In this document: piece after piece, positions 1 through 9,450 of the stretch | Layout of the letters: every line of letters begins with the position of its first letter | Numbering within the stretch: position 1 is the stretch's first letter | Origin: Shewanella sp. NIFS-20-20 | GTDB taxonomy: Bacteria > Pseudomonadota > Gammaproteobacteria > Enterobacterales > Shewanellaceae | DNA length: 64,000 nt | Assembly (NCBI RefSeq): GCF_019209865.1 | Contig: NZ_JAHUTT010000014.1 | Coordinates: forward strand, 1 to 64,000 | Direction: 5' to 3' | The notes under the pieces: model-generated | What the model was told of the DNA's origin: nothing | Databases searched by the model: none | What the model saw: the letters and a program-made list of their open reading frames with translations, nothing else | Program-made: the position numbers and the translations under genes

Positions 1-2
1 AA

Positions 3-104
3 TCTAGCGCGGAACTCATCGTGGAGCGGGTGGTAGCACCTAATGAAGACTCCGAATACATTAGCGCAAACCAACCTCGTTATCGGAAATATCATTTGCA
101 ATAA
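3..104 (+). CDS. C-terminal end of an unidentified protein (cut by window edge)
   Basis: An open frame runs in from the left edge and stops at TAA (102-104), giving about 33 residues ending in YRKYHLQ. The other two + frames are closed within 36 bases. The residues are charged and polar and look like an ordinary protein tail, convergent with ettA. The family cannot be recognised from so little, and chance openness over 100 bases is possible. Confidence 0.35.
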   Translation, partial: SSAELIVERVVAPNEDSEYISANQPRYRKYHLQ

Positions 105-151
105 CGAGGCGGACCATACATTTTTATGGTGAAGTTAGCGATAAGCGAGAC

Positions 152-1819
152 TTACTTAGTCATTCGCTTGTACTTCAGACGGTGAGGTTCAACCACGTCG
201 GCACCATAGGTGGCCTTTAACCATGCTGAGTATTCGGTGTAGTTACCTTCGTAGAAGTTCACTTGGCCTTCGTCGCGATAATCGAGGATGTGGGTCGCGA
301 TTCGATCGAGGAACCAGCGGTCGTGAGAAATGACCATGGCACAACCGGGGAATTCCAGTAAGGCTTCCTCGAGTGCACGTAAGGTTTCAACGTCTAAGTC
401 GTTGGTCGGTTCGTCGAGTAATAACACGTTACCGCCGGCCTGCAACAGCTTAGCTAAATGTACACGGTTACGTTCACCGCCAGAGAGTGAGCCGATGATC
501 TTTTGCTGATCGCCACCACGGAAGTTAAAACGTCCCACATAGGCGCGACTTGGAATTTCCATGTTGTTGATGCGCATGATGTCTTGTCCACCGGAGATTT
601 CTTCCCAAATGGTATTTTTGTCATTCATCGAATCACGGAACTGCTCCACCGAGGCCAACTGTACCGTTTCACCCAGCTCGATAGTCCCGCTATCGGGAGT
701 TTCCGCGCCGGATAACATCTTGAACAAGGTTGATTTACCGGCGCCGTTAGCCCCGATAATGCCAACAATGGCCCCTTTAGGGACAGTGAAGGATAAGTTA
801 TCAATCAGGACGCGATCACCATACGATTTGGTCAGGTTATTGACCTCAATGACTTTGTCGCCTAAGCGTGGTCCAGGTGGAATAAATAGCTCATTGGTTT
901 CGTTACGCTTTTGGTAATCATTGGTATTGAGCTCTTCAAAGCGTGCCATCCGCGCTTTACCTTTAGATTGACGACCTTTAGCGCCTTGGCGAACCCATTC
1001 CAACTCTTTGGCAATGGTCTTTTGACGCGCGCTTTCCGTTGCCGACTCTTGCTTTAAGCGGTTGTCTTTTTGTTCCAACCAAGAGGAGTAGTTACCTTCC
1101 CATGGTATACCTTCACCACGGTCCAATTCTAAAATCCAGCCCGCGGCGTTGTCGAGGAAGTAACGGTCGTGGGTAATCGCGACCACAGTGCCTGAGTATT
1201 CTTGCAAGAAGTGCTCAAGCCATGCCACCGATTCCGCATCCAAGTGGTTGGTGGGTTCGTCGAGTAGCAGCATTTCTGGCTTTTCGAGCAGCAGACGACA
1301 AATGGCGACACGACGACGTTCACCCCCTGACAGCACCTCGATTTTTTCATCCCAGTCGGGCAGACGCAGCGCATTGGCCGCCCGCTCTAAGATGTGGTCA
1401 AGATTATGAGCATCTTGCGCCTGAATAATGGCTTCTAACTCACCTTGTTCTTTAGCTAAAGCATCAAAATCAGCATCTGGCTCGGCGTAGAGTGCATACA
1501 CTTGATCGAGGCGAGTCAGGGCATTTTTGGCCTCAGATACGGCCTCTTCAATGGCTTCACGCACGGTTTGGTTAGGATCTAATTTTGGCTCCTGCGGCAG
1601 ATAACCAATTTTTAGACCCGGCATCGGCCGAGCTTCACCTTCAATTTCAGTATCAATACCGGCCATGATCCGCAGTAAGGTCGATTTACCCGAACCGTTG
1701 AGACCGAGCACACCAATTTTGGCGCCGGGGAAAAAACTTAAGGAAATATCTTTCAAAATTTGCTTTTTAGGCGGAACAATCTTGCCCACCCTCAGCATGC
1801 TATACACAAATTGAGCCAT
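152..1819 (-). CDS. ettA: Energy-dependent translational throttle protein EttA (ABC-F ATPase)
   Basis: The 555-residue product is a soluble ABC-F protein with two ATP-binding cassettes and no membrane segments. Cassette 1 has Walker A GLNGSGKST (about residue 40), signature LSGGERRR and Walker B LLLDEPTNHLD. Cassette 2 has GANGAGKST (about 358), LSGGERNR and LLLDEPTNDLD. A charged linker (about 255-310) joins them. The length and the near-complete match to the EttA pattern set it apart from Uup and YheS. In the family, EttA binds the ribosomal E site and gates entry into elongation according to the ATP/ADP ratio. It is monocistronic, and its 218-base upstream region is shared with the divergent GFA gene. 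No clear terminator was seen downstream. Confidence 0.96.
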   Translation of the reverse strand: MAQFVYSMLRVGKIVPPKKQILKDISLSFFPGAKIGVLGLNGSGKSTLLRIMAGIDTEIEGEARPMPGLKIGYLPQEPKLDPNQTVREAIEEAVSEAKNALTRLDQVYALYAEPDADFDALAKEQGELEAIIQAQDAHNLDHILERAANALRLPDWDEKIEVLSGGERRRVAICRLLLEKPEMLLLDEPTNHLDAESVAWLEHFLQEYSGTVVAITHDRYFLDNAAGWILELDRGEGIPWEGNYSSWLEQKDNRLKQESATESARQKTIAKELEWVRQGAKGRQSKGKARMARFEELNTNDYQKRNETNELFIPPGPRLGDKVIEVNNLTKSYGDRVLIDNLSFTVPKGAIVGIIGANGAGKSTLFKMLSGAETPDSGTIELGETVQLASVEQFRDSMNDKNTIWEEISGGQDIMRINNMEIPSRAYVGRFNFRGGDQQKIIGSLSGGERNRVHLAKLLQAGGNVLLLDEPTNDLDVETLRALEEALLEFPGCAMVISHDRWFLDRIATHILDYRDEGQVNFYEGNYTEYSAWLKATYGADVVEPHRLKYKRMTK

Positions 1820-2037
1820 ATGAATTCTCGGTTTTTTAACAATGGCGGCAGTGTACTAAATTGCCTCTTTTGCTGCCAGTAGCAAGATAGACTTGGTGCA
1901 CAACCACTCACCCGCAATCGTGGCACGGCAGGTTCGATACGAATGAAGTGCCAGATGATTCGAGAAGGGGATCGTTATGACCATTTGTGACTATGCTCAT
2001 GGTAGGGGGGCCGTTGAGATGAGACAGGAGAGCAACG
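1820..2037. promoter_or_regulatory. Divergent promoter region between ettA and the GFA gene
   Basis: This 218-base gap must hold the promoters of both divergent genes. A good ribosome-binding site (CAGGAG, six bases before the 2038 ATG) is visible for the GFA gene. I could not pick convincing -35/-10 pairs or an operator by eye. Confidence 0.4.
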
Positions 2038-2442
2038 ATGAAAATTGAAGGGGGATGTCTGTGCGGAGCGATTCGCTATTGTATTGATGCCACGCCTATT
2101 GACGCTGGGTGTTGTCATTGCCATCGCTGTCAAAAATCCAGTGGGGCGCCAGTGCTTGCTTGGTTAACGATACCGTTTAGTGGCTTTACTTATACCGCTG
2201 GCGTTGCCGGCTCCTTTGCTTCAAGTCCCGAATATTTGCGGGAGTTTTGTCGTGATTGTGGGACACAAATTGCGTTTAGATTACACCGCAATCCTAGCAT
2301 GATTGATATTACGATTTGCTCATTAGATGACAGTTCGGCCATCCGCTTGGATTATCATATTTGGTGTCAGAGTCAGGTGAGTTGGCTCGCATTTAATGAT
2401 GATTTACCCAAGTACGAGGATGCTGGGCCGGACGGGGCATAA
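2038..2442 (+). CDS. GFA-family zinc-binding protein
   Basis: The 134-residue protein is a single GFA (glutathione-dependent formaldehyde-activating enzyme / CENP-V) fold. The family zinc ligands are all present in order: CLCG (about residues 8-11), CHCHRCQKSSG (about 27-37) and FCRDCGTQ (about 71-78). These cysteines bind structural and catalytic zinc in characterised members. The substrate of most members is unknown, and the founder's enzymatic role is disputed, so no reaction is assigned. It is a lone gene with a good ribosome-binding site and converges on a GNAT gene. Confidence 0.88.
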   Translation: MKIEGGCLCGAIRYCIDATPIDAGCCHCHRCQKSSGAPVLAWLTIPFSGFTYTAGVAGSFASSPEYLREFCRDCGTQIAFRLHRNPSMIDITICSLDDSSAIRLDYHIWCQSQVSWLAFNDDLPKYEDAGPDGA

Positions 2443-2489
2443 AAGTTCGCCAGTCCACTGGTCGATACGGGTATCAGTGAGGCAGAGAA

Positions 2490-2996
2490 TTACCTCTGAT
2501 ATTGATATAGATTATTTTCAAGCTCATACAATTGTGTCGTGTCAATTAGAGCAAAACCTAAGCGCATCAACAAGCGATTTGAGTTAAGGTTGTTCGGCAA
2601 GGTCACCGCTATTACTGTTTCTAAGCTATGGTTTGTCATGGTGTGCTTGAGGACGGCCGTAGCGGCTTCGAGGGCATAGCCTTGGCCGCAATATTCTGAC
2701 AACATCGCGTAGCCTAGATCGGGTTTATCTAACTCGGCTCGGGTTAATAGGCCGCACATGCCGATGGCGGTATTGTCGGACCTCTGGGCGACCAAGTTAA
2801 GACCAAACCCGTGAGTGTGATAACTTGCTAACGGGCCTTGGCGCAAGTAATTCTCCGCATCTTTTTGATCGCGAACATGCTTATCGGCGATATACCGTAT
2901 AAATGATGCTTGATTGAGTAATCGAATGATAAACTCAGTATCTGCCAGCGTAAACGGTCTAATAATGAGTCGCTCCGTTTGACATAATGGGGTCAT
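2490..2996 (-). CDS. GNAT family N-acetyltransferase
   Basis: The 168-residue protein resembles the RimJ/RimL-like GNAT group. The N-terminus reads TERLIIRPFTLAD, a typical opening strand. The acetyl-CoA loop region is around YCGQGYALEAA, and a late NxxSNRLLxRLGF-type segment (NLNSNRLLMRLGF) is characteristic of the subfamily. ATG 2996 is chosen because GAGGT lies six bases upstream; a longer frame to 3017 has no such site. The acyl acceptor (protein N-terminus, antibiotic or small molecule) cannot be told from the sequence. It is followed downstream by the convergent GFA gene. Confidence 0.87.
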   Translation of the reverse strand: MTPLCQTERLIIRPFTLADTEFIIRLLNQASFIRYIADKHVRDQKDAENYLRQGPLASYHTHGFGLNLVAQRSDNTAIGMCGLLTRAELDKPDLGYAMLSEYCGQGYALEAATAVLKHTMTNHSLETVIAVTLPNNLNSNRLLMRLGFALIDTTQLYELENNLYQYQR

Positions 2997-3078
2997 CGCT
3001 GTACCTCGAATCGACACGCTTGGGTGTATTGGCTGTGTGATGTTGGATTAAGTTTGGCAGAGATTGTGGTCGTTAACG

Positions 3079-3735
3079 TCATTTTCTCCATCCGGCCTCA
3101 GTGCCCTGATGTTGCTGAGCGCGCACGGTTGCCAATAACCCACTCAGCGCGCTTTTGCTGGTTTTACTGATGGTTTGCATCAACTGGAAACTGGGTTCAT
3201 CGATCTGCTGTTGCTCGAGTTCGTTGATCATGACCTGCCACAGTTTAGCGGTCATTTGGGCATCGGCCAGTGCTCGGTGAAAAACGCCATCATTCTCTAT
3301 GTGATTAAAGGCGACTAAATCGCCTAACTTATGGCTTGGTGCCTGTTGGAATAGGCGGCGGGCGATTAACATTGAACAGGCAAACTGGCCCGGATACTGG
3401 ATATTGACTCGGGCTAATTCGGCATCAAGAAAGCGTTTATCGAACGAGGCATTATGGGCTACCAGCGGACTATCACCGATAAAGTGGCGAAAATCACGCA
3501 TCACCTCTTCGGCGCTGGGCGCGGTACTTAACATGGTGTTGGTAATGCCGGTGTAGTCTTCAATAAAGCGACTGATACGGCGATTAGGATTGATTAATTG
3601 TTGAAAGGTATCAATCACTTCGCCATTGAGTAACTTGACCGCGCCAATTTCAATGGCGCGATCGCCTTGATGGGGGGATAAGCCGGTGGTTTCAAAGTCG
3701 AGAACGATAACAGAATGTGCTGGAGTGATTGGCAT
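3079..3735 (-). CDS. DnaQ-like 3'-5' exonuclease (DEDDh)
   Basis: The 218-residue protein carries the three exonuclease motifs of the DEDDh class: Exo I DFETTG (about residues 13-18), Exo II HNASFDKRF (about 94-102) and Exo III HRALADA (about 153-159). These supply the metal-binding acidic residues and the general-base histidine. It is similar in size to the catalytic part of DNA polymerase III epsilon, but lacks an obvious polymerase-binding tail, so it is more likely a standalone PolC/epsilon-like proofreading or repair nuclease. The ribosome-binding site is weak. It is divergent from glyA. Confidence 0.88.
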   Translation of the reverse strand: MPITPAHSVIVLDFETTGLSPHQGDRAIEIGAVKLLNGEVIDTFQQLINPNRRISRFIEDYTGITNTMLSTAPSAEEVMRDFRHFIGDSPLVAHNASFDKRFLDAELARVNIQYPGQFACSMLIARRLFQQAPSHKLGDLVAFNHIENDGVFHRALADAQMTAKLWQVMINELEQQQIDEPSFQLMQTISKTSKSALSGLLATVRAQQHQGTEAGWRK

Positions 3736-4045
3736 TCAGAGGGCCTTGATGTTGAGCGCGCACGCAGGTGGTGCCAAAAAGGAGAGTATATACGGCGCGA
3801 CCACCATCGGGACAGTGGCAGAGGCGTCGCCTGCTTAAGATAGCGGCGCCGTCGGGGCTGATTAGCCTGATTATTCGGACAAATAAGACACTAGGGTCAG
3901 GTTTTAAGAACACAGCGTTCAGCATAATTGCAAGTATTTTCATGTGGTTCGATCTGGGATTGTGCGCCATAGCAGAGTAAACTAGCGAGCAATTCAAGCC
4001 GTATCCTACAAAATACCAAAGTTAACTTTGCTGCCGGAGTCGCTA
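3736..4045. promoter_or_regulatory. glyA: Divergent region upstream of glyA and the exonuclease gene
   Basis: The 310-base gap contains the glyA leader and must hold both promoters. Several overlapping open frames here are short, on both strands, and without ribosome-binding sites, so I do not call genes. No convincing PurR or MetR operator could be read by eye. Confidence 0.4.
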
Positions 4046-5299
4046 ATGCTGAAGAAAGACATGAATATTGCTGATTATGATCCACAATTGTTCGCCGCTA
4101 TCGAGAACGAAACTCGCCGCCAAGAAGAACACATTGAGCTGATTGCATCAGAAAACTATACCAGCCCGCGGGTGATGGAAGCGCAAGGTTCTCAGCTGAC
4201 AAATAAGTATGCCGAAGGTTATCCGCAGAAGCGTTATTATGGTGGTTGTGAGTATGTGGATATCGTCGAAACCTTAGCGATTGAGCGAGCGAAAGAATTA
4301 TTTGGTGCCACCTATGCGAACGTCCAGCCTCATTCGGGATCGCAAGCCAACAGTGCTGTGTACATGACCTTGTTGCAGCCGGGTGATACCGTGCTGGGAA
4401 TGAATTTAGCCCACGGTGGTCACTTGACCCATGGCTCGCCAGTCAACTTTTCTGGCAAGTTATATAACATTATTCCTTACGGTATCGATGAAACCGGTCA
4501 TATTGATTATGACGAAATGGAGCGCATCGCCATCGAGAAAAAGCCAAAGATGATGATTGGTGGTTTCTCGGCGTACTCCGGCATTGTGGACTGGGCGAGA
4601 ATGCGTGAGATTGCCGATAAAATTGGCGCCTATTTGTTCGTGGATATGGCTCACGTTGCCGGCTTAGTGGCCGCGGGTGTGTATCCGGATCCTGTGCCCC
4701 ATGCACACGTCGTTACCTCTACCACTCACAAAACCTTAGCAGGCCCTCGTGGCGGCATTATATTATCTGCTGCTAACGATGAAGACCTGTATAAGAAGCT
4801 CAATTCGGCGGTATTCCCAGGTGGCCAAGGTGGCCCGTTAATGCATGTTATTGCTGGTAAAGCCGTTGCCTTTAAAGAAGCCTTAGAGCCTGAATTTACT
4901 TTGTATCAACAACAAGTGGTTAAGAATGCAAAAGCCATGGTTGAGGTGTTCCTTGAGCGCGGTTATAAAATCGTCTCTGGCGGTACCGATAACCACTTAA
5001 TGCTGGTGGATTTGATTGATAAGGACATCACAGGTAAAGAAGCCGATGCTGCTTTAGGTCAAGCCAATATTACGGTTAACAAAAACTCGGTGCCAAATGA
5101 TCCGCGTTCACCGTTTGTTACCTCTGGTATTCGTATCGGTACGCCAGCGATTACCCGTCGCGGCTTTAAAGAAGCCGAAGCTAAGTTACTGACCACTTGG
5201 ATTTGTGATGTGCTTGATGATGTCAATGATGTGGCCACCATTGAGAAAGTGAAGCAACAGGTCCTTGATTTGTGCGCTCGGTTTCCAGTTTACGGTTAA
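4046..5299 (+). CDS. glyA: Serine hydroxymethyltransferase
   Basis: GlyA interconverts serine and glycine while charging tetrahydrofolate with a one-carbon unit, using pyridoxal phosphate. The 417-residue protein is the usual bacterial length. It has the N-terminal [11 protein letters not shown] motif, GGHLTHG, and the PLP-lysine motif [15 protein letters not shown] (about 223-237). ATG 4046 is chosen because GGAG lies six bases upstream and the length matches E. coli; an upstream TTG at 4028 would add six residues without a ribosome-binding site. A strong terminator follows, separating it from nrdR, although readthrough is possible because nrdR starts 81 bases later. Confidence 0.98.
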   Translation: MLKKDMNIADYDPQLFAAIENETRRQEEHIELIASENYTSPRVMEAQGSQLTNKYAEGYPQKRYYGGCEYVDIVETLAIERAKELFGATYANVQPHSGSQANSAVYMTLLQPGDTVLGMNLAHGGHLTHGSPVNFSGKLYNIIPYGIDETGHIDYDEMERIAIEKKPKMMIGGFSAYSGIVDWARMREIADKIGAYLFVDMAHVAGLVAAGVYPDPVPHAHVVTSTTHKTLAGPRGGIILSAANDEDLYKKLNSAVFPGGQGGPLMHVIAGKAVAFKEALEPEFTLYQQQVVKNAKAMVEVFLERGYKIVSGGTDNHLMLVDLIDKDITGKEADAALGQANITVNKNSVPNDPRSPFVTSGIRIGTPAITRRGFKEAEAKLLTTWICDVLDDVNDVATIEKVKQQVLDLCARFPVYG

Positions 5300-5326
5300 C
5301 CTTAAGTTGGAAATGCGATAAACTCC

Positions 5327-5355
5327 AATGGCCGCCTTTTGCGGCCATTTTTGTT
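5327..5355 (+). terminator. Intrinsic terminator of glyA
   Basis: Nine-base arms AATGGCCGC (5327-5335) and GCGGCCATT (5341-5349) enclose a five-base loop and are followed by a T-rich run. The element lies between glyA and the nrdR ribosome-binding site. Confidence 0.85.
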
Positions 5356-5380
5356 TGTTGCTATCTTGCCCGGAGGCAAA

Positions 5381-5830
5381 ATGCATTGTCCTTTTTGCAG
5401 CGCCACAGAGACCAAAGTTATTGATTCGCGTTTGGTGGCCGATGGTCATCAGGTGCGCCGTCGTCGCGAATGCACGTTATGCCATGAGCGCTTCACCACC
5501 TTTGAAGGTGCTGAGCTTGTGATGCCCCGAGTCATTAAGCGGGATGGCAGTCGCCAACCGTTTGATGAAGAAAAACTGCGTGGCGGCATGTTACGCGCCG
5601 TCGAAAAACGGCCGGTGTCGATGGATCAACTCGAGCAAGCTCTGACTAAAATCAAATCGCAACTTCGAGCCACAGGTGAGCGTGAAGTTAAATCAGAAAT
5701 GATAGGTAATCTTATGATGGATCAGTTAATGGTGCTCGATAAGGTAGCTTATATTCGTTTTGCTTCTGTTTACCGCGCCTTTGAAGATGTATCAGAATTT
5801 GGCGAAGCTATCGCCCGATTACAGAAATAA
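5381..5830 (+). CDS. nrdR: Transcriptional repressor NrdR
   Basis: NrdR represses ribonucleotide reductase operons, using an ATP-cone domain to sense ATP/dATP. The 149-residue protein has an N-terminal zinc ribbon (CPFC at 3-6; CTLCHERF at about 31-38) followed by the ATP-cone ([21 protein letters not shown]). ATG 5381 is chosen because GGAGG lies five bases upstream and the product then has the E. coli length; the frame extends upstream but without a start signal. It begins a tight run of genes: ribD starts nine bases after its stop. Confidence 0.97.
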   Translation: MHCPFCSATETKVIDSRLVADGHQVRRRRECTLCHERFTTFEGAELVMPRVIKRDGSRQPFDEEKLRGGMLRAVEKRPVSMDQLEQALTKIKSQLRATGEREVKSEMIGNLMMDQLMVLDKVAYIRFASVYRAFEDVSEFGEAIARLQK

Positions 5831-5839
5831 GAGGCCGTC

Positions 5840-6997
5840 GTGAATCACTGGTCGTTGCAAGATATTAAGTGTATGAACCGTGCACTCCACCTCGCGGCGA
5901 AGGGGCGTTATACCACGGCTCCTAATCCCAATGTTGGCTGCGTCATTAGTCTGCACGATGACATCGTTGGTGAAGGTTACCACCAACGTGCAGGTGAGCC
6001 TCATGCCGAAGTCTTTGCCTTGCGTGAGGCAGGAGCACAGGCCAAAGGCGCCACCGCCTATGTGACGCTTGAACCGTGTAGTCATTATGGCCGTACGCCC
6101 CCGTGCGCATTAGCACTGATAGAAGCGGGTGTTGCGCGCGTAGTGATTGCGATGGTGGACCCGAATCCGCAAGTTGCCGGCAAGGGCGTTGCGCTGTTAA
6201 CCGCCGCGGGAATTCGTGTCGACATTGGCTTAGGTGAGAGTGATGCCCGTGGATTAAATCCAGGCTTCTTGCAGCGAATGGAAACCGGGTTAGCGCGGGT
6301 GAGTGTTAAATTGGCGGCGAGCCTCGATGGTAAAACCGCGCTGCGCAATGGCGTATCTAAGTGGATCACGGGCCAAGAATCGCGACGTGATGTCCAGCGT
6401 ATGCGGGCGCGTCATGGCGCCATCATCACAGGTATTGATACCGTATTAGCCGATGATCCTTTACTGACGGTTCGCTATCAAGAGCTCGGCTCATTGTGTG
6501 AAACCTTGGATATCGATGACTTAATTCAACCGGTACGGGTGGTGCTCGATAGCCAAGCGAGACTTCCTGCCAGTGCCTATCTATTTAGTGCACCAAGCCC
6601 GATTATTTTAGTGTCAGTGGCAGATTATGCCGACAGTGATAAACAAAACTGGCCGGTGCATGTGGCACATTGGCGTTGTAAAGGCGACGATGATGGTCGA
6701 ATTAATCTCAAGCGCCTGATTGAAAAACTGAGCCTTGACCACCATTCCATCATGATAGAAGCGGGCGCGACCTTAGCGGGGGCATTTATTGACCAAGGCT
6801 TGGTCGATGAGCTGGTGTTATATCAAGCCATTAAAATTTTGGGCAGTCATGGCCGTAATTTGGTGAATTTATCGGATTATCACCGTTTAGATGACGCCCC
6901 CCGTTGTCAACTGATCGACGAGCGAGCCATTGGTGCCGACCGCCGTTTGACCTTGGCTTTTGGAAAAGCCGTTAATCATGCCAACATAGGCGAGTAA
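5840..6997 (+). CDS. ribD: Bifunctional riboflavin deaminase/reductase RibD
   Basis: RibD carries out the second and third steps of riboflavin synthesis: deamination of the pyrimidine intermediate, then NADPH-dependent reduction of the ribosyl side chain. The 385-residue protein has an N-terminal deaminase domain with zinc motif HAEVFAL (about residues 55-61) and PCSHYGRTPPC (about 80-90), then a dihydrofolate-reductase-like domain beginning near KLAASLDGKTAL (about 158). The GTG at 5840 is taken as start because it follows GAGG at a normal distance; an ATG at 5873 would cut into the first helix. ribE follows after six bases. Confidence 0.96.
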   Translation: MNHWSLQDIKCMNRALHLAAKGRYTTAPNPNVGCVISLHDDIVGEGYHQRAGEPHAEVFALREAGAQAKGATAYVTLEPCSHYGRTPPCALALIEAGVARVVIAMVDPNPQVAGKGVALLTAAGIRVDIGLGESDARGLNPGFLQRMETGLARVSVKLAASLDGKTALRNGVSKWITGQESRRDVQRMRARHGAIITGIDTVLADDPLLTVRYQELGSLCETLDIDDLIQPVRVVLDSQARLPASAYLFSAPSPIILVSVADYADSDKQNWPVHVAHWRCKGDDDGRINLKRLIEKLSLDHHSIMIEAGATLAGAFIDQGLVDELVLYQAIKILGSHGRNLVNLSDYHRLDDAPRCQLIDERAIGADRRLTLAFGKAVNHANIGE

Positions 6998-7003
6998 CAA
7001 TCG

Positions 7004-7657
7004 ATGTTTACAGGAATTATTGAAGCGGTAGGGACCTTGCGTCAGTTAAGCCGCCGAGGCGATGATATTCGCCTCAATGTCGCCAGTGGTAAGCTGGATT
7101 TAACCGATGTGAAGTTAGGCGACAGTATTGCCACCAATGGGGTGTGTTTAACCGTGGTTGAATGTTTAGCCGATGGTTATGTTGCCGATATCTCGGCTGA
7201 GACCGTCAGCTTAACCGGTTTTGCGCATTACCAGGTCGGCACGCACGTCAATCTTGAGAAAGCGGTGATGCCAACCACTCGTCTCGGTGGCCATATGGTC
7301 AGTGGCCATGTCGACGGCGTGGCGCGAGTGATTGAACGCAGTGTGCGAGGCAAAGCGATAGAGTTTTGGTTAGAGGCACCCCATGCCTTAGCTCGCTATA
7401 TTGCCCATAAAGGCTCTATCACAATCGATGGTGTGAGCTTGACAGTGAATGAAGTGATGGATGCGCGTTTTCGCCTCACCATAGTGCCTCATACTGCCGG
7501 TGAAACCACCTTGGTGGACTTGGCCGTTGGCGCGAGCGTGAATATTGAAGTGGACTTAGTGGCGCGCTATTTAGAGCGCTTGTTACAGACGCCAACTGAG
7601 ACGGCTTCTTCAGGCGTGACCATGGAGCTGCTGGCAAAATCGGGATTCATGCGCTAA
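7004..7657 (+). CDS. ribE: Riboflavin synthase (alpha chain)
   Basis: This enzyme dismutates two 6,7-dimethyl-8-ribityllumazine molecules into riboflavin and a pyrimidine. The 217-residue protein shows the internal duplication of the family: MFTGIIEAVG at the N-terminus, GDSIATNGVCLTV in the first barrel and the related GSITIDGVSLTVNEV in the second, plus GGHMVSGHVDGV between them. It is co-transcribed with ribD (six-base gap). The gap to ribBA is 68 bases and holds no evident terminator. Confidence 0.97.
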   Translation: MFTGIIEAVGTLRQLSRRGDDIRLNVASGKLDLTDVKLGDSIATNGVCLTVVECLADGYVADISAETVSLTGFAHYQVGTHVNLEKAVMPTTRLGGHMVSGHVDGVARVIERSVRGKAIEFWLEAPHALARYIAHKGSITIDGVSLTVNEVMDARFRLTIVPHTAGETTLVDLAVGASVNIEVDLVARYLERLLQTPTETASSGVTMELLAKSGFMR

Positions 7658-7725
7658 GTCGCAGCTTGATTTTGTTGAGTGCAGTAAATTCTATAAATAT
7701 TTATAAATACAAATAGGTCTTAACG

Positions 7726-8829
7726 ATGGCGCTACACAGCATAGAAGAAATCATTGAAGATATTCGTCAGGGGAAAATGGTCATCCTGATGGACGATGAA
7801 GACAGAGAAAACGAAGGTGATTTAATCATGGCGGCCGAAAAGGTTACGCCACAAGCCATCAACTTTATGGCCACCTATGGCCGTGGTCTGATTTGCCAGA
7901 CCATGACTAAGGCGCGTTGTTTACAATTGGATTTGCCCTTGATGGTAACCAATAATAACGCCCAATTTTCGACCAACTTTACTGTGTCAATCGAGGCGGC
8001 TGAAGGGGTGACCACCGGGATCAGCGCTCACGATCGCGCGGTGACTGTGCAGGCTGCGGTAGCCCGCGATGCCAAAGCGTCTGATTTGGTACAGCCTGGG
8101 CATATCTTCCCGTTAATGGCGCAAGATGGCGGGGTATTAACCCGTGCCGGTCATACCGAAGCAGGTTGTGATTTAGCGCGTTTGGCTGGCCTTGAACCCT
8201 CTGGGGTTATTGTTGAAATTCTCAATGAAGATGGCACCATGGCGCGTCGTCCTGATTTAGAAGTCTTCAGCGAAAAGCACGGCATCAAGATTGGCACCAT
8301 TGCCGATTTAATTGAATACCGCAACCACACGGAAACGACCGTTGTTCGTGAAGCAAAATGTCAATTACCGACCCGTTTTGGCGAGTTTGAAATGGTGACC
8401 TTCCGCGACACCATCGACAACCAGCTGCACTTTGCCTTGATCAAAGGCGACTTGGGCGCTAACCCTTTAGTGCGAGTGCATTTACAAAATACCTTCAATG
8501 ATGTGCTCTACTCAGAGCGCGATCAATCCCGTAGCTGGCCGTTAGACAAGGCCATGGCGCGTATTGCTGAAGAAGGTGGGGTGTTAGTGTTACTGGACGG
8601 CCAGCAGCATGCTTCTGATTTGCTTGCAAAAGTTAAAGCATTTGAAGCTGAAGATAATGGCCAAGCTCAAGCTGCGGCGAAATGGCAAGGTACGTCACGC
8701 CGCGTCGGTATTGGCTCACAAATTCTGGCTAACTTGGGCGTGACGAACATGCGCTTATTGAGTTCGGTTAAGAAATATCATTCGCTGTCGGGCTTCGGTT
8801 TAGAGGTTACCGAATACGTTAGCGAATAA
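7726..8829 (+). CDS. ribBA: RibBX/RibBA-type 3,4-dihydroxy-2-butanone 4-phosphate synthase with degenerate GTP cyclohydrolase II domain
   Basis: The N-terminal domain (about 1-200) is an intact DHBP synthase, with [12 protein letters not shown] near residue 23 and RAGHTEAG near 142, making the four-carbon unit of riboflavin from ribulose 5-phosphate. The C-terminal part (about 205-367) aligns with GTP cyclohydrolase II, but the zinc cysteines normally found after VRVH (SEC...CDC) are absent: here VRVH is followed by [19 protein letters not shown]. The QEGRGIGL-type segment is also lost. Active GTP cyclohydrolase II is therefore unlikely. Such RibBX hybrids are known in Shewanella and other Proteobacteria. 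A separate ribA should exist outside the window. Confidence 0.93.
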   Translation: MALHSIEEIIEDIRQGKMVILMDDEDRENEGDLIMAAEKVTPQAINFMATYGRGLICQTMTKARCLQLDLPLMVTNNNAQFSTNFTVSIEAAEGVTTGISAHDRAVTVQAAVARDAKASDLVQPGHIFPLMAQDGGVLTRAGHTEAGCDLARLAGLEPSGVIVEILNEDGTMARRPDLEVFSEKHGIKIGTIADLIEYRNHTETTVVREAKCQLPTRFGEFEMVTFRDTIDNQLHFALIKGDLGANPLVRVHLQNTFNDVLYSERDQSRSWPLDKAMARIAEEGGVLVLLDGQQHASDLLAKVKAFEAEDNGQAQAAAKWQGTSRRVGIGSQILANLGVTNMRLLSSVKKYHSLSGFGLEVTEYVSE

Positions 8830-8887
8830 TCCCGCTTGGGAAAAACCATATTCCATTAAAATAGCATGATCCGGCAGCATTTCCCTG

Positions 8888-8896
8888 TGGTATGAT
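8888..8896 (+). promoter_or_regulatory. ribH: Candidate extended -10 promoter for ribH-nusB
   Basis: TGGTATGAT is a TGn extended -10 with a TATGAT hexamer, about 65 bases before ribH in the longest gap of this operon. No good -35 is visible, as is common for extended -10 promoters. A weak five-base hairpin (8912-8928) lies just downstream. Confidence 0.45.
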
Positions 8897-8959
8897 AGCG
8901 CCACTTTTCGTCTCGGGTACGCACCGAGCATCGTGCTTTGCTAAATTTTAGGTAAGATA

Positions 8960-9436
8960 ATGAACATAGTACAAGGTAATATCGAAGCGAAAAATGCCAA
9001 GGTGGCGATCGTTGTTTCTCGTTTTAACAGCTTTCTGGTTGAAAGTTTGCTCGACGGAGCCATCGATACCCTGAAGCGTTTCGGTCAAGTCCAGGATGAT
9101 AATATTACTGTGGTGCGTGTACCTGGTGCGTTTGAGTTGCCATTAGCGGCCCGCCGTGTTGCGGCCAGCGGTAAGTTTGATGGCATCATCGCCTTAGGTG
9201 CAGTCATTCGTGGTGGCACGCCACACTTTGATTTTGTTGCTGGTGAATGCAACAAAGGCTTAGCGCAAGTGTCATTGGAATTCGATGTACCGGTATCATT
9301 CGGTGTATTGACTACAGATACCATAGAACAAGCCATTGAGCGTTCTGGTACTAAAGCGGGCAACAAGGGTGGCGAAGCTGCTCTGGGTCTGCTGGAAATG
9401 GTCAATGTACTTCAAGAACTTGAACAACAGCTGTAA
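8960..9436 (+). CDS. ribH: 6,7-dimethyl-8-ribityllumazine synthase
   Basis: RibH condenses the pyrimidine from RibD with the four-carbon unit from RibB to give lumazine, the substrate of riboflavin synthase. The 158-residue protein has the family elements [17 protein letters not shown] near residue 18, [13 protein letters not shown] (about 54-66), the phosphate/catalytic region [15 protein letters not shown] (about 80-94) and the C-terminal GNKGGEAAL. Full family length. It is preceded by a possible own promoter and followed after 14 bases by nusB. Confidence 0.98.
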   Translation: MNIVQGNIEAKNAKVAIVVSRFNSFLVESLLDGAIDTLKRFGQVQDDNITVVRVPGAFELPLAARRVAASGKFDGIIALGAVIRGGTPHFDFVAGECNKGLAQVSLEFDVPVSFGVLTTDTIEQAIERSGTKAGNKGGEAALGLLEMVNVLQELEQQL

Positions 9437-9450
9437 TAGTAGGAAAAAAC

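Noticed and set aside
75..109. Inverted repeat CCTCGTTAT/ATAACGAGG as terminator
   Set aside because: The arms are nine bases with a 17-base loop but no adjacent T-run on either strand; it overlaps the left-edge stop codon, so I mention it only here.
3692..4085. Short frames on both strands upstream of glyA
   Set aside because: They overlap each other, the exonuclease gene or glyA, lack ribosome-binding sites and resemble no known family.
7004..7730. FMN riboswitch expected in a riboflavin operon
   Set aside because: I looked in the gaps upstream of ribD, ribE, ribBA and ribH; none is long enough or shows the conserved RFN stem sequences.
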